From NCBI GenBank assembly GCA_947475815.1, contig CANJOT010000007.1, positions 1 to 40,627 of the forward strand: a stretch of 40,627 nt of DNA. Direction: 5' to 3'. Positions within the stretch are counted from its first letter, which is position 1, and the number at the start of each line of letters is the position of its first letter. Source of the stretch: Burkholderiales bacterium (GTDB lineage Bacteria > Pseudomonadota > Gammaproteobacteria > Burkholderiales > Burkholderiaceae_D). The translations under genes and the position numbers were made by a program. The notes beneath the pieces were generated by a model. It was given only the letters and a program-made list of their open reading frames with translations, ran no database searches and had not been told where the DNA came from. Below, in pieces: positions 24,472-33,173 of the stretch.

Positions 24472-25704
24472 TCACGCCCGCGGGGGCGCCCATCCGGTAC
24501 CGACCTGCGTCAGTACCGCAACCACGCCCGCCGCCTGCAATACTGCACATTCAGGTTCCTGATACCCAATGGAAGCGAGCACCGCCATGGTGTGCTCGCC
24601 AAGCAGTGGCGGTGGCAACTCACCCTCCAGAGGCGCGCGCTGATGCGGCAAAGGCAGGTTGGGCAAGTCAAATTGATGTTGGGCGTAACCAAGACGGGCA
24701 AGCTTGCCCGGAACCTGCGCCTGGGCTTCATTGAGCACCTGATCGGAGGGTTTGATTTCCGTGAAGCCGACGCCCGCGTCACGCAACCGGCTGGACAACT
24801 CAGCCAGCGGCAGTGCGGCAACCGCCGTCTTGACGATCAGTTCCACCTCGGGCCGGCGTTTTTTTCTGGAGCGCGAGGTCGTCAGCGTTTCGTCGTGTGT
24901 CTCTGCAGGAACCAGCGCATCGCAGAACTTCTTCCAGTGACCATCACTGAGCATGAGCAGATAGACCCAGCGGCCATCCGCCGTTTCATAGGCGCCATAA
25001 CCGGGTGCGCTGAACTCGCCTGGATCCGCCCCTGCACGGGCCACCACGCCAAGCTGAGCCTTCAGCTGATCACCGGCATAATCGCGCGCCGCAACATGCA
25101 AGCCGGTTTCATACAAGCCAAGCTCAACACAGCGCGCATCGACATCATCAACTGGCGCCTGCAAGGCAGCGAGGATGCCGATAACCGCATACGAACCGGC
25201 GAACTGGTCATGGTACGAAGGCCCGAGACGTGTCGGTCGGCCATTGATGCGATGGCCAAACATGACCCCGGTCGAAGCCTCAATCACCGGATTGGAAGCG
25301 AGTTCGTTTTCCAGCGGGCCGCTGCCATATCCCTGAATGTGGCAATACACCACGCCTGGATTGACGCGCAGGCAGTCCGCCCGGGTGACGCCCAGCGCGC
25401 GCGTTGAGGCTGGCGAAAGATTGTGCAACACGACGTCGGCACTGGCGATCAGGCGCATCAGAACAGCCTGACCTTCACTGGTCTTGAGATCAATGCAGAC
25501 ACTCTGCTTGCCGCGGTTGTAGGCGAGAAAGGAGCCGCCCGCACCGCCACGCGTGGTGGTGCGCGTTGGATCGCCGGCCGGTGGCTCAACCTTGATCACC
25601 TCGGCACCCAACTGTGCCAGCAGATGGCCGGCAAAGGGCGCCGCCAGCATGGTGCCCAGTTCGATCACACGACGGCCTGCAAGGACAGGATGTTGCGCGG
25701 CCAT
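24472..25704 (-). CDS. CaiB/BaiF family III CoA-transferase (1)
   Basis: Family III CoA-transferase of 410 residues, the usual size. N-terminal features are VIELGTMLAAPFAGHLLAQLGAEVIKVEPPAGDPTR and NRGKQSVCIDLKTSEGQAVL. The catalytic Asp, which forms an aspartyl-CoA mixed anhydride in formyl-CoA transferase, is D166 in the SYHDQFAGS motif. Such enzymes move CoA from a donor thioester to an acceptor carboxylate. The ATG overlaps the previous gene stop (TGATG), so it is coupled to CoA-transferase 2. Substrates cannot be predicted. The Frc/CaiB-type core is intact, so this and CoA-transferase 2 are likely the active enzymes of the trio. Confidence 0.95.
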   Translation of the reverse strand: MAAQHPVLAGRRVIELGTMLAAPFAGHLLAQLGAEVIKVEPPAGDPTRTTTRGGAGGSFLAYNRGKQSVCIDLKTSEGQAVLMRLIASADVVLHNLSPASTRALGVTRADCLRVNPGVVYCHIQGYGSGPLENELASNPVIEASTGVMFGHRINGRPTRLGPSYHDQFAGSYAVIGILAALQAPVDDVDARCVELGLYETGLHVAARDYAGDQLKAQLGVVARAGADPGEFSAPGYGAYETADGRWVYLLMLSDGHWKKFCDALVPAETHDETLTTSRSRKKRRPEVELIVKTAVAALPLAELSSRLRDAGVGFTEIKPSDQVLNEAQAQVPGKLARLGYAQHQFDLPNLPLPHQRAPLEGELPPPLLGEHTMAVLASIGYQEPECAVLQAAGVVAVLTQVGTGWAPPRA

Positions 25705-26921
25705 CAGTAGATGACCTTGTCAGCCACCAGCGCTTCGATCTCGTCGCGCGGCAGTCCGAGCAACTCGCCAAACACATAGTCGTTATGTTCGCCCATATGG
25801 GGCGACCAGCCGGTAGTGCCGGTCTGCGAACGCGAAAACCTCCAAGGTGCGCCAACCACTTTGCGCGTCTCGCCATCCGGTCCGGTCAGGGTCTGGATGG
25901 TGCCGCGTGCGGCAAGGTGCGCATCGTTGCACAGGTCGGCACCATGGTAGGACGGAAAAGCCGGCACACCATGCTGTTGCAGCAGACGCGTCACCGCGTC
26001 ACGGTCGTGTGTCACCGTCCATGCGGCGATCTCGCGGTCGAGGGCTGCCCGATGCGACCAGCGTCCAGCGCCATCGGCGTAACGTGCGTCTGCCAGCCAG
26101 TCGGGCCGCGCCAGCGCGCGCGCCAGCCCGGCCCACTCCTGATCGGAGCCAACCGCAATCGATATCCAGGCATCGTCACCAGCACAGGGGTAAACGTTGT
26201 GAGGTGCCATGCCCCAGGCGTCGTTGCCCTTGCGTTGCGGCACCTCGCCGGTCGCGGCAAACTGCAACAGCGCATCGCCAATGAACGAAGCCGCCACCTC
26301 ATTGGCAGACATGTCGACGTGCGCGCCCTGGCCTGTGCGTTTACGCCGGTAGCATGCCGCCAGCACCGGCGAGAGCGTAGTGATGCCGGTGAGATGGTCC
26401 ATCATGTGACGCATTTCGACCGGCGGACCATCCTGATATCCAGTCAATGTACCCAGTCCACCCGTGGCGCCAAATACCGGAGCGTAGCCCGCGTAACTAC
26501 GCTCGGGCCCGGTCTGACCCGAAGCCGACACCGAAACCATGATCAGATCCTGTTTCACCGCCCTGAGTGCCTCATAGCCCAAGCCAAGACGCTCCATCAC
26601 GCCGGGACGGAAAGATTCGCACATGATGTCGCTGACCGCCACCAATTGGCGCGCCAGTGCCACGCCTCGGGGATGTTTGAGGTTCAGTTGCACCGACAGT
26701 TTATTGGCGGCCACCTGTGCAAACGTCGCTACCCCAACACGGCCATAGACCGGATGCGGTTTGCGAAACGAGTCCAGCCGCAGGCCGGTTTCCACCTTGA
26801 TGCATTCGGCACCGAGCAGCGCCAGCAGGTGGGCACAATACGGACCGGCGGCACGGGCGGTAAAATCGGCCACGCGCAGTCCAGCCAGAGGCTTTCGGGA
26901 TGTCTGCTGTTTGTCCATCAT
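25704..26921 (-). CDS. CaiB/BaiF family III CoA-transferase (2)
   Basis: 405-residue family III CoA-transferase. It opens with LAGLRVADFTARAAGPYCAHLLALLGAECIKVE, and the catalytic Asp is D175 in RHMMDHLTGI. The stretch NLKHPRGVALARQLVAVSDIMCESFRPGVMERLGLGYEAL is typical for the family. The ATG shares one base with the stop of CoA-transferase 3 (TAATGATGG), and AGGTGG lies inside the end of that gene, so translation is coupled. The order and lengths of the three genes suggest heteromeric assemblies, as known for benzylsuccinate CoA-transferase BbsEF, or successive CoA transfers. Confidence 0.95.
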   Translation of the reverse strand: MMDKQQTSRKPLAGLRVADFTARAAGPYCAHLLALLGAECIKVETGLRLDSFRKPHPVYGRVGVATFAQVAANKLSVQLNLKHPRGVALARQLVAVSDIMCESFRPGVMERLGLGYEALRAVKQDLIMVSVSASGQTGPERSYAGYAPVFGATGGLGTLTGYQDGPPVEMRHMMDHLTGITTLSPVLAACYRRKRTGQGAHVDMSANEVAASFIGDALLQFAATGEVPQRKGNDAWGMAPHNVYPCAGDDAWISIAVGSDQEWAGLARALARPDWLADARYADGAGRWSHRAALDREIAAWTVTHDRDAVTRLLQQHGVPAFPSYHGADLCNDAHLAARGTIQTLTGPDGETRKVVGAPWRFSRSQTGTTGWSPHMGEHNDYVFGELLGLPRDEIEALVADKVIY

Positions 26922-28147
26922 TACACCACCTGCTCACGGGTCCAGCGTTCGAGGTCGGCTGGAGAGTGTCCCAGCCATTCACACAGCCAGCGGGCGTTGT
27001 CGGCGCCGGGTTGCGCCGGACAGGGCAATAACGCCGCAGGCAAATCATGCTGAAACGGTGCGGTCAGTACCGGCACGACGCCCGCGCCCGAAAATTTTAA
27101 GGGTGTGAACATGGCGCGCGCCTGCGTTTGCGGCGAGGCCATGATTTCGGCAGGTTCAGCATATTTGGCGATCGGCACGCCGAGCGCCTGGCCACCGATC
27201 ACCAGTTCGCTGACCTTACGGTCTTTTGCCCAGGCACGCAGATGGGCATTGATTTCCGGGCCCCGACGGCCGCGTTCGATTTCGTCCTTGAGCCCGGGAT
27301 CCTTGCTCCACTCGGGTTCACCCATCAGTTGAATCAGACCGGCCCACTGGCGTGGCTCGAGGGTCAGGATCTGCACATAGCCATCCACACACTCCAGCAC
27401 GCCGCCATACCGGAACGAACGTCCGGCGCGGTTTTCTATCACCCCATCGCCCACACGCTGCACATTGAAGCAGCTGATGGCGACGTTGGCGTCCTGCTCG
27501 GACACGTCAACAAACTGGCCGCCGGTTTCGTCCTGCACCAGCAGTGCCGTCAGGATGCCCGCAGCCGCCGAGGTGCCGCCTACCAGCGCCGCGAAATGAC
27601 CATAAATTTTCACTGGCGGTCGCTCCGGAAACAGTTCGAGTGCCAGACCGTTGGGCATCAGGTAACCTTCGCCACCGGAGTGGAAAACATTAAGCTCATG
27701 AGCCACATAATCACGCCAGGGACCGGTCGCGCCAAACGGAAGTACCGACGCATAGATCAGATGGGCATAGCGTGCCGTCAGATCCTCCGGATCAAGACCA
27801 AGCGCGGGTCGCTCCGCAGGACGCGTGTCATCAATGAAAATGTCGGCACGCGCCAGCAGTTCGCCCAGCAGGACCTGTCCCGCCGGCTGGGCAAGATCCA
27901 GCGTGAGACTGCTCTTGTTGACATTGAGATAGTTGAACAGCACGCTGCCATCAGCGCCCATCGATGGCAAAGCCTGTCGCATCGGATCGCCCTTGCCCGG
28001 CGCCTCGAGTTTGATGACCGTGGCGCCCATCAGGGCGAGGATGCGCCCCGCATACGAAGCCGCCACGTCAGCGCCGTGCTCAACCACGATCACGCCGGTC
28101 AATGCCGGCTCGTCCGGATTTCCTTGATGGTGCGTCCCATCCGCCAT
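26921..28147 (-). CDS. CaiB/BaiF-like protein (3), catalytic Asp replaced by Ala
   Basis: 408-residue member of the CaiB/BaiF family: GVIVVEHGADVAASYAGRILALMGATVIKLEAPGKGDPMR at the N-terminus and NVNKSSLTLDLAQPAGQVLLGELLARADIFIDDTRP next. Where the other two have an Asp in HxxDxxxG, this one reads YGHFAALVGG, so the position is Ala (A186 or A187 depending on alignment). Without this Asp the standard aspartyl-CoA intermediate cannot form. A structural or CoA-binding partner subunit is the simplest reading. A good GGGGAAGAC precedes the ATG, and the hydratase gene ends 30 bases upstream. The fold call is secure; the inactivity is inferred. Confidence 0.93.
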   Translation of the reverse strand: MADGTHHQGNPDEPALTGVIVVEHGADVAASYAGRILALMGATVIKLEAPGKGDPMRQALPSMGADGSVLFNYLNVNKSSLTLDLAQPAGQVLLGELLARADIFIDDTRPAERPALGLDPEDLTARYAHLIYASVLPFGATGPWRDYVAHELNVFHSGGEGYLMPNGLALELFPERPPVKIYGHFAALVGGTSAAAGILTALLVQDETGGQFVDVSEQDANVAISCFNVQRVGDGVIENRAGRSFRYGGVLECVDGYVQILTLEPRQWAGLIQLMGEPEWSKDPGLKDEIERGRRGPEINAHLRAWAKDRKVSELVIGGQALGVPIAKYAEPAEIMASPQTQARAMFTPLKFSGAGVVPVLTAPFQHDLPAALLPCPAQPGADNARWLCEWLGHSPADLERWTREQVV

Positions 28148-28177
28148 GTCTTCCCCCTGCCCGCTTGCGGGCGCTGC

Positions 28178-29377
28178 TCAGCGTATTTGTGCCAGGCCCA
28201 GCTCGAAACTACCGTCAATCACCGGTCTGTGCGCCAGGTCTCTGGACGGTAACATCACGGTCGCAATGCCGGGCGCGGTGATTTCGCCACGCTGGTTTTC
28301 GGCCCAGATCTCAAGGTCGACCAGAGCGTAGCCATCCTTGGCGTACTTGCGCGCCACCTTGCCCTTGAGCCAGGTGGTATCGCCGACAATGTTGAACTTG
28401 CGGATCTCGCCACGGATACGTTTGAGGAAAGCGGCATCGCCCATCCAGTTGCTTACCAGGCTGGTCATCCAGCTCATGCGGCCCGGGCCATAATCGTAGG
28501 CCGAGGGCGCGCCCGACTTTTGCGCCGTCGAGGCGTCGGAATGACCGGCGCCGGTATATTCGATGCCACCGCCACCGGCCTTGCGAAAATAATGACCGGG
28601 ATGGCGCTGCGCCTGCATCAGGATCAGGCCATGCGTCAGACCGCGGCCGACGCCGACATTGATGCCCTTGAGATCGGTGGCCGTTAGCGGCCCGCGCGCA
28701 ATGGTGTCGAGTTCTTCACCCACCTGCACGTCCTGCCAGTAACGGATCTTGCCGCCGCGGATGCAGTTAACCTCGTCAAGTTCAACCGCCTCGATCCGCT
28801 CCATTTCCTCGGCGCTGTACTGATAGGTACGAATGGACTCATGTTTGCCCGACGAACGCGCTGCGCGCCGCTCGTGTCGCGTGCACCAACCGAGCACCCG
28901 AGCCATCAGTTCGTCGCGCTGGTTGATGAAGTTGGCCTCGACATACTGAATCACAAGGCGACCGGAAAGCGTGCTTTTCTTTTCTTCGACACCAACCACG
29001 CGCTCGACACAATTCATGCGGTCACCCAGGCGCCAGGTGCGGAAGAATTCCCAATCATTACCAGCAAAAAAACCATGTACGCCCGGAAAACCCCAGCGTG
29101 TGCGGCCGATGTATCCATAAGCCATCGGAATGGTCGGATGTCCGACCAGCACCGAATGACGGCTGCGGCGGGCCGCTTCCATGTCACGGAACAGAGGATT
29201 GAGGTCACCGATGCCATTGCAGTAATTGCGCATGGTGTCATAGGTCAGATCCTGAATGAACGGCCCCTCCGGACGCAGGTAGGAGCCGACCATGGCCCGC
29301 GCGGCGGCCAGCGACTCTTCGGTGATGCGCGCCTCGGCCGGGCCGTTTTCAGTGACCGCTTGAATATCGTCTGACAT
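28178..29377 (-). CDS. Double-hotdog acyl-CoA hydratase (MaoC/FAS1-like dehydratase)
   Basis: 399-residue protein with two hotdog domains. The N-terminal FAS1-like dehydratase half (about 40-190) has YCNGIGDLNPLFRD, where the His of the usual GDxNPxH motif is Phe. The C-terminal half (about 225-390) has the EYTGAGHSDASTAQKSG segment with a HxD pair, then YDYGPGRMSW, NWMGDAAFLKRI and FNIVGDTTWLKGKV, a pattern common in these two-domain hydratases. They hydrate or dehydrate acyl-CoA thioesters; the second half is therefore the probable active one. The GAGGGGAACAAG ribosome-binding site supports the start. It is the first gene of the CoA-transferase operon, divergent to a LysR gene 144 bases away. 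Confidence 0.88.
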   Translation of the reverse strand: MSDDIQAVTENGPAEARITEESLAAARAMVGSYLRPEGPFIQDLTYDTMRNYCNGIGDLNPLFRDMEAARRSRHSVLVGHPTIPMAYGYIGRTRWGFPGVHGFFAGNDWEFFRTWRLGDRMNCVERVVGVEEKKSTLSGRLVIQYVEANFINQRDELMARVLGWCTRHERRAARSSGKHESIRTYQYSAEEMERIEAVELDEVNCIRGGKIRYWQDVQVGEELDTIARGPLTATDLKGINVGVGRGLTHGLILMQAQRHPGHYFRKAGGGGIEYTGAGHSDASTAQKSGAPSAYDYGPGRMSWMTSLVSNWMGDAAFLKRIRGEIRKFNIVGDTTWLKGKVARKYAKDGYALVDLEIWAENQRGEITAPGIATVMLPSRDLAHRPVIDGSFELGLAQIR

Positions 29378-29425
29378 GTCTTGTTCCCCTCATGTTTATT
29401 GGATCCGGTCCGGAATTGAAATTTA

Positions 29426-29444
29426 TCCTTAGTGACCGCAAGGA
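29426..29444. promoter_or_regulatory. Candidate LysR operator (interrupted palindrome)
   Basis: TCCTT and AAGGA flank nine bases (TCCTT-N9-AAGGA), containing the T-N11-A core typical for LysR-type regulators. It lies in the 144-base space between the divergent hydratase and LysR genes, 49-67 bases upstream of the hydratase start codon. This is a prediction from symmetry and position. Confidence 0.5.
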
Positions 29445-29521
29445 AAAAGATACCATCGCAAATTGATAAGAACAAATCATGATTTATTTACTTAGCATTC
29501 AAAAAAATGAATGGATAAGGC

Positions 29522-30472
29522 ATGAAAAACATCACCCTTAAGCAGCTGCGCATCTTTGCTACCGTAGCCCGGCAGCTCAGTTTCACGCGCGCTGCAAATG
29601 CGCTCTCCCTAACCCAGCCGGCGGTGTCGACACAGATCCGAGCTCTCGAAGAGTCACTCGTTTCAAGACTGTTTGACCGCGTCGGCCGCAGCGTGCAACT
29701 GACCGAAGCCGGTGTCAGGCTGTTGGCCAGCGCCGATGAAATCGAGCATGTACTCGAACAGACCTTCGAGTCACTGGCCGGGCTGCGCGACGTGAAAATG
29801 GGCACACTCAAGGTTGGCGCAATCCACACAGCCAACTACTTCGCCGCCTCGCTGGTCAATGCCTTTGCCGCCCAGCACTCGGCCATTACCGTCCGGTATA
29901 CGGTCGACGCCACCCCAGAGATCATCAGCCAACTCGTACAGAGCCAGACAGAGCTGATCATCATTGGCAGAGCCCCCACCAACATCAACATCGTCGCCGA
30001 GCCGTTTGCGAAACATCCTTATGTGATCGTTGCACCGCCCGATCATCCGCTCGCCCGATCGCGGCGTGTGCCCCTGACGCGCCTGTTCCGCGAGCGCCTG
30101 CTGTCGCGCGAGCCTGGCGCCGCGGCTCGACTGATCATGGAAAACCTGGCGCTCGAGTGCGGGCTGCCGCATCAGCCCGTGCTGGAGACATCGAGCAACG
30201 AAACCATCAAGCAGGCCGTCATGGCCGGTATCGGCATCGGCTGCATCTCGCGCCACACCATCAGTCTGGAGCTGCTCACCGGCAGGCTGGTGATGTTGCA
30301 CGTCGAAAAATTCCCGGTGATCCGTGACTGGTATGTGATCAACCTGCGCGACCGCCGGCTCTCGCCTGTGGCTCAGGCCTTCCGGCAATACCTCACCACG
30401 GATGGCGCTGCGATCATTGAGCGCGTTCTGGGCAAAGACCTTGAGGGACAGACAAAGCGGACCAGGGCCTGA
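29522..30472 (+). CDS. LysR-family transcriptional regulator (2)
   Basis: 316-residue LysR-type regulator. The helix-turn-helix (residues about 4-62) reads ITLKQLRIFATVARQLSFTRAANALSLTQPAVSTQIRALEESLVSRLFDR, and the effector domain has GTLKVGAIHTANYFAASLV and VAPPDHPLA. The similarity to CbbR/CysB-type members of the family is general only. It is divergent to the seven-gene CoA-transferase cluster and followed by the MmgE/PrpD gene on the same strand, so it most probably controls the cluster in answer to the operon substrate or a CoA ester. AAGG lies close before the ATG. Confidence 0.93.
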   Translation: MKNITLKQLRIFATVARQLSFTRAANALSLTQPAVSTQIRALEESLVSRLFDRVGRSVQLTEAGVRLLASADEIEHVLEQTFESLAGLRDVKMGTLKVGAIHTANYFAASLVNAFAAQHSAITVRYTVDATPEIISQLVQSQTELIIIGRAPTNINIVAEPFAKHPYVIVAPPDHPLARSRRVPLTRLFRERLLSREPGAAARLIMENLALECGLPHQPVLETSSNETIKQAVMAGIGIGCISRHTISLELLTGRLVMLHVEKFPVIRDWYVINLRDRRLSPVAQAFRQYLTTDGAAIIERVLGKDLEGQTKRTRA

Positions 30473-30587
30473 ACAGAAGCTTTTTCGCGCCGCTCAGGCA
30501 AAGCACAGCGCACGCTCCCCAGAACCCGATAAAATACCGCCACCACCCTCCGCCTCCCCTCCAATCGCCCCGAGAAGAACAATAACC

Positions 30588-31943
30588 ATGACGCCAACCA
30601 CCGAACTGCTCGCCCGTTTCGTCACCTCCACCAGCGTCGACGCCCTGCCCGCCGTGACGCTGGAACGGGCCAGCATGAGCATCGCCAGTACCATCGCCAG
30701 CGCGGCCATGGGCCACGACATCGAGTCCAGCCGCATCATTCGCGACATAGAGATCGACAACGGCGGCAAGGCGCAGTCGTCGGTCTGGTTTGAAAGTGCC
30801 CGCCTGCCCGCCGCGCATGCTGCCCGCATCAACGCCGTCGCCAGCGACGCCGCCGCCTCGGACGACAGCGACCTGCGCAGCATCGCCCACATCGGTACGG
30901 TGGTATCCAGTTCTTCGGTGGCCATGGGCGAAGCGCTGGGGCGCACGGGGCGCGAGGTGCTGCACGCCATGGTGCTCGGCTATGAAGTGGCTGGTCGGGT
31001 CGATGAAGCCCTCACGCCGATCCGCGGCCAACGCGGCTTTCACGGCTGTATCTCAACCATTTTTGGCGGCGCCGTGGCAGCGGGTACGCTGCTCAGACTC
31101 AACACGCAACAGATGACCTACGCCATCGCCACCGCAGCCACCTCGATCGGCGGCATTTACATTGCCGCCAATACCAGCTGGGCACGCGAATATCACGCTG
31201 GCCTGTCTGCCATGCTTGGCATCAATGCAGCGCTCGCGGCGAGCCGTGGTTTTATTACCGAGCCGGTCGTGCTCGACGGGCCAAAAGGATTTTTTGCCTT
31301 GTTCGGTGGTCAGGCGCTTGAGGACGTAACGCGTGATTTCGGCCAGTCCTGGGACATTGCTACCGACATGGCCATCAAGCTCATGCCGGGTGCGCACCCG
31401 TATCACGCGATCGCCGAAGCAGCCATCGATGCGGCGACCGAAGGCAACGTCAATCCGGCCGATGTCGCGCAGATCATGATCTCGGCGGCCCAGCACAGCA
31501 ACTGGCACGGTCCTACCCATCCAACCGACCTGATCGGCGTGGCGCACAGCATTGTTTATTTTGTCGCCGCCTGCGTGGCCGACCGCAGGTTCAGCTGGGA
31601 ACACGTCACCCAGGAAAAAATCAATGATCCGGTGATTCGCGGCCTGCTCGACAAGGTCGTGTTCGATCCGAATCCGACACCCCTGCCCGACCGCTTTCCG
31701 CACCGCCATGGCGGCACGGTCATCATCACGATGAAAAACGGCCAGAAATTCTCGAACACCTGCAAGGCACCGCGCGGTTCGGGACCGCGTGGCGTGGAAT
31801 GGGCGGATGTCGATGCCAAGTATCGCCACCTCCTTCCCCTGTCCGGCCTGCCCGGCGATCGCATCGAAGAAAGCCTGCACACCATCCACGGACTGGCTGA
31901 TCTGCCGTCCATTGCGACACTGACCAGCCAGTTGCGCAAATGA
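30588..31943 (+). CDS. MmgE/PrpD-family protein
   Basis: 451-residue MmgE/PrpD-family protein, the group that includes 2-methylcitrate dehydratase, cis-aconitate decarboxylase and iminodisuccinate epimerase. The ATG at 30588 follows GAGAAGAA; the ORF-track start at 30402 lies inside the LysR gene. Typical elements are [17 protein letters not shown] near the N-terminus, the [17 protein letters not shown] helix, [39 protein letters not shown] and the [18 protein letters not shown] segment. The gene follows the LysR gene after 115 bases and may supply a step in the same acid pathway. Substrate not determinable from sequence. Confidence 0.9.
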   Translation: MTPTTELLARFVTSTSVDALPAVTLERASMSIASTIASAAMGHDIESSRIIRDIEIDNGGKAQSSVWFESARLPAAHAARINAVASDAAASDDSDLRSIAHIGTVVSSSSVAMGEALGRTGREVLHAMVLGYEVAGRVDEALTPIRGQRGFHGCISTIFGGAVAAGTLLRLNTQQMTYAIATAATSIGGIYIAANTSWAREYHAGLSAMLGINAALAASRGFITEPVVLDGPKGFFALFGGQALEDVTRDFGQSWDIATDMAIKLMPGAHPYHAIAEAAIDAATEGNVNPADVAQIMISAAQHSNWHGPTHPTDLIGVAHSIVYFVAACVADRRFSWEHVTQEKINDPVIRGLLDKVVFDPNPTPLPDRFPHRHGGTVIITMKNGQKFSNTCKAPRGSGPRGVEWADVDAKYRHLLPLSGLPGDRIEESLHTIHGLADLPSIATLTSQLRK

Positions 31944-31953
31944 AAGCGATCTG

Positions 31954-32298
31954 ATGAGTGCCCTTCCGAACTGCCCGAAATGCAATTCCACATTTACCTA
32001 CGAAGACGGCAGCATGCTTGTTTGTCCCGAGTGTGCGCATGAGTGGTCAGCCTCGGCGGTCGCGGCCGAGGGCGGCGAGCAGGCCGCCGTTGTGCGCGAT
32101 TCGGTGGGAAACGTGCTGGCGAACGGCGACACCATCACTGTCATCAAAGACCTGAAGGTCAAGGGCTCATCCCTGGTGGTCAAGGTGGGCACCAAGGTGA
32201 AAAACATTCGTCTGGTCGAAGGCGATCACGACATCGATTGCAAGATTGATGGCATCGGTGCGATGTCGCTGAAATCGGAGTTCGTCAGGAAAGTCTGA
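31954..32298 (+). CDS. yjdM: YjdM (PhnA-like) zinc-ribbon protein
   Basis: 114-residue protein matching the alkylphosphonate-utilisation operon protein PhnA/YjdM. Its N-terminal zinc ribbon has two CxxC pairs (NCPKCNSTF and VCPECAHEW), and the C-terminal half matches PhnA/YjdM ([58 protein letters not shown]). Despite the old name its role in phosphonate use is doubtful and the cellular function is not settled. It begins ten bases after the MmgE/PrpD stop and ends six bases from the opposing regulator gene. Confidence 0.92.
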   Translation: MSALPNCPKCNSTFTYEDGSMLVCPECAHEWSASAVAAEGGEQAAVVRDSVGNVLANGDTITVIKDLKVKGSSLVVKVGTKVKNIRLVEGDHDIDCKIDGIGAMSLKSEFVRKV

Positions 32299-32304
32299 GA
32301 GCGC

Positions 32305-33165
32305 TCATGCGCCGGCATTGCGCGCGAGTTTTTCCAGACGGTAGTTAAACTGCCGCAATGTCAGGCCGAGCGACTGCGCTGCGCGTGAATGATTGCCGGC
32401 ATGCTCCTCAAGGGCATCATGCAGATCCTGCAGTCCATGCGAGCGTACTGGCAGGTATTCGCGGATGGCATCGGGCTCGCGCGCCGGCCCGGTGACGCGC
32501 GCCTGCCCCGCTTCAAGTGCCTGCAACAAAGCGAGGTTTTGCGCCTCAAGCTTGCGGGTGCGCTGCTCAACACCCAGCTGCAGGGCGAGTAACTGGCCAA
32601 TCAGAGTGGCGAGGATGTCGAGCAGGGCCAGATCATCGGCCAGCGGCCGGCTGCGGTTGCGCAGGCGATGACAGGCCAGCACTCCTACCGTGGCACGCTC
32701 GATGCGGATGGGCAAGGCCAGGAACGACACCGGCCCTGCTGGCAGGTCGGCGCGCCTGACGGTGCGCGCCAGAAAGACGGGCTCGTCATCAATGTCCTGC
32801 ACGATCATGAACTGACCGGTGGCCAGCACCGTGCCGGTAATGCCCTCGCCGGGCCTGAACCGGCCGCGACCGACCTGCTCGCGAGTCAGTCCGTAGGAAT
32901 ATCGGATGCTGGCTGAAGCAATCGCCGGCATGCCCGCGGAGTTCTGGTCGAAGAGCTGTTCGAGCCGGTCGGCCAGCAGAATGCGCCCGCGGTTCAGGCC
33001 AAGCAACTCCGAACACAAATGCAGCATCTCGCGACAAACCACCTCGGGCGACAGACTCTTGCCGATGTGTTTCATCACCTCCCTCATGAGCAGCATTTCC
33101 TGGGTGCACCAACTCTCCCGACCCGAGGGGTCGTGCGTCACCACCGGCGCGGCCGGGCCTTCCAC
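32305..33165 (-). CDS. GAF-Fis regulator, NifA-like without AAA+ domain
   Basis: 286-residue regulator. Residues about 30-190 form a GAF sensor domain (MKHIGKSLSPEVVCREMLHLCSELLGLNRGRILL, then GEGITGTVLATGQFMIVQDIDDEPVFL), followed by a short coiled-coil-like helix (about 198-220) and a Fis-type helix-turn-helix at about 240-284 (NHSRAAQSLGLTLRQFNYRLEKL), the latter very like NifA. The AAA+ module that contacts sigma-54 is missing, and nothing in the sequence suggests a deletion scar, so sigma-54 activation is not expected. The GTG start has AGGAG six bases before it, overlapping the cynS stop. It is the last gene of the cyanate operon and may sense cyanate or a nitrogen signal. Confidence 0.85.
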   Translation of the reverse strand: MEGPAAPVVTHDPSGRESWCTQEMLLMREVMKHIGKSLSPEVVCREMLHLCSELLGLNRGRILLADRLEQLFDQNSAGMPAIASASIRYSYGLTREQVGRGRFRPGEGITGTVLATGQFMIVQDIDDEPVFLARTVRRADLPAGPVSFLALPIRIERATVGVLACHRLRNRSRPLADDLALLDILATLIGQLLALQLGVEQRTRKLEAQNLALLQALEAGQARVTGPAREPDAIREYLPVRSHGLQDLHDALEEHAGNHSRAAQSLGLTLRQFNYRLEKLARNAGA

Positions 33166-33173
33166 CTTCGCTC

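Noticed and set aside
25614-27053. 479-residue plus-strand ORF across CoA-transferases 1 and 2
   Set aside because: Spans a gene junction on the other strand and has shadow composition.
27128-28252. 374-residue plus-strand ORF opposite CoA-transferase 3
   Set aside because: It is a shadow ORF in GC-rich DNA. Its sequence has no domain character, and the minus-strand frame is a clear family member.
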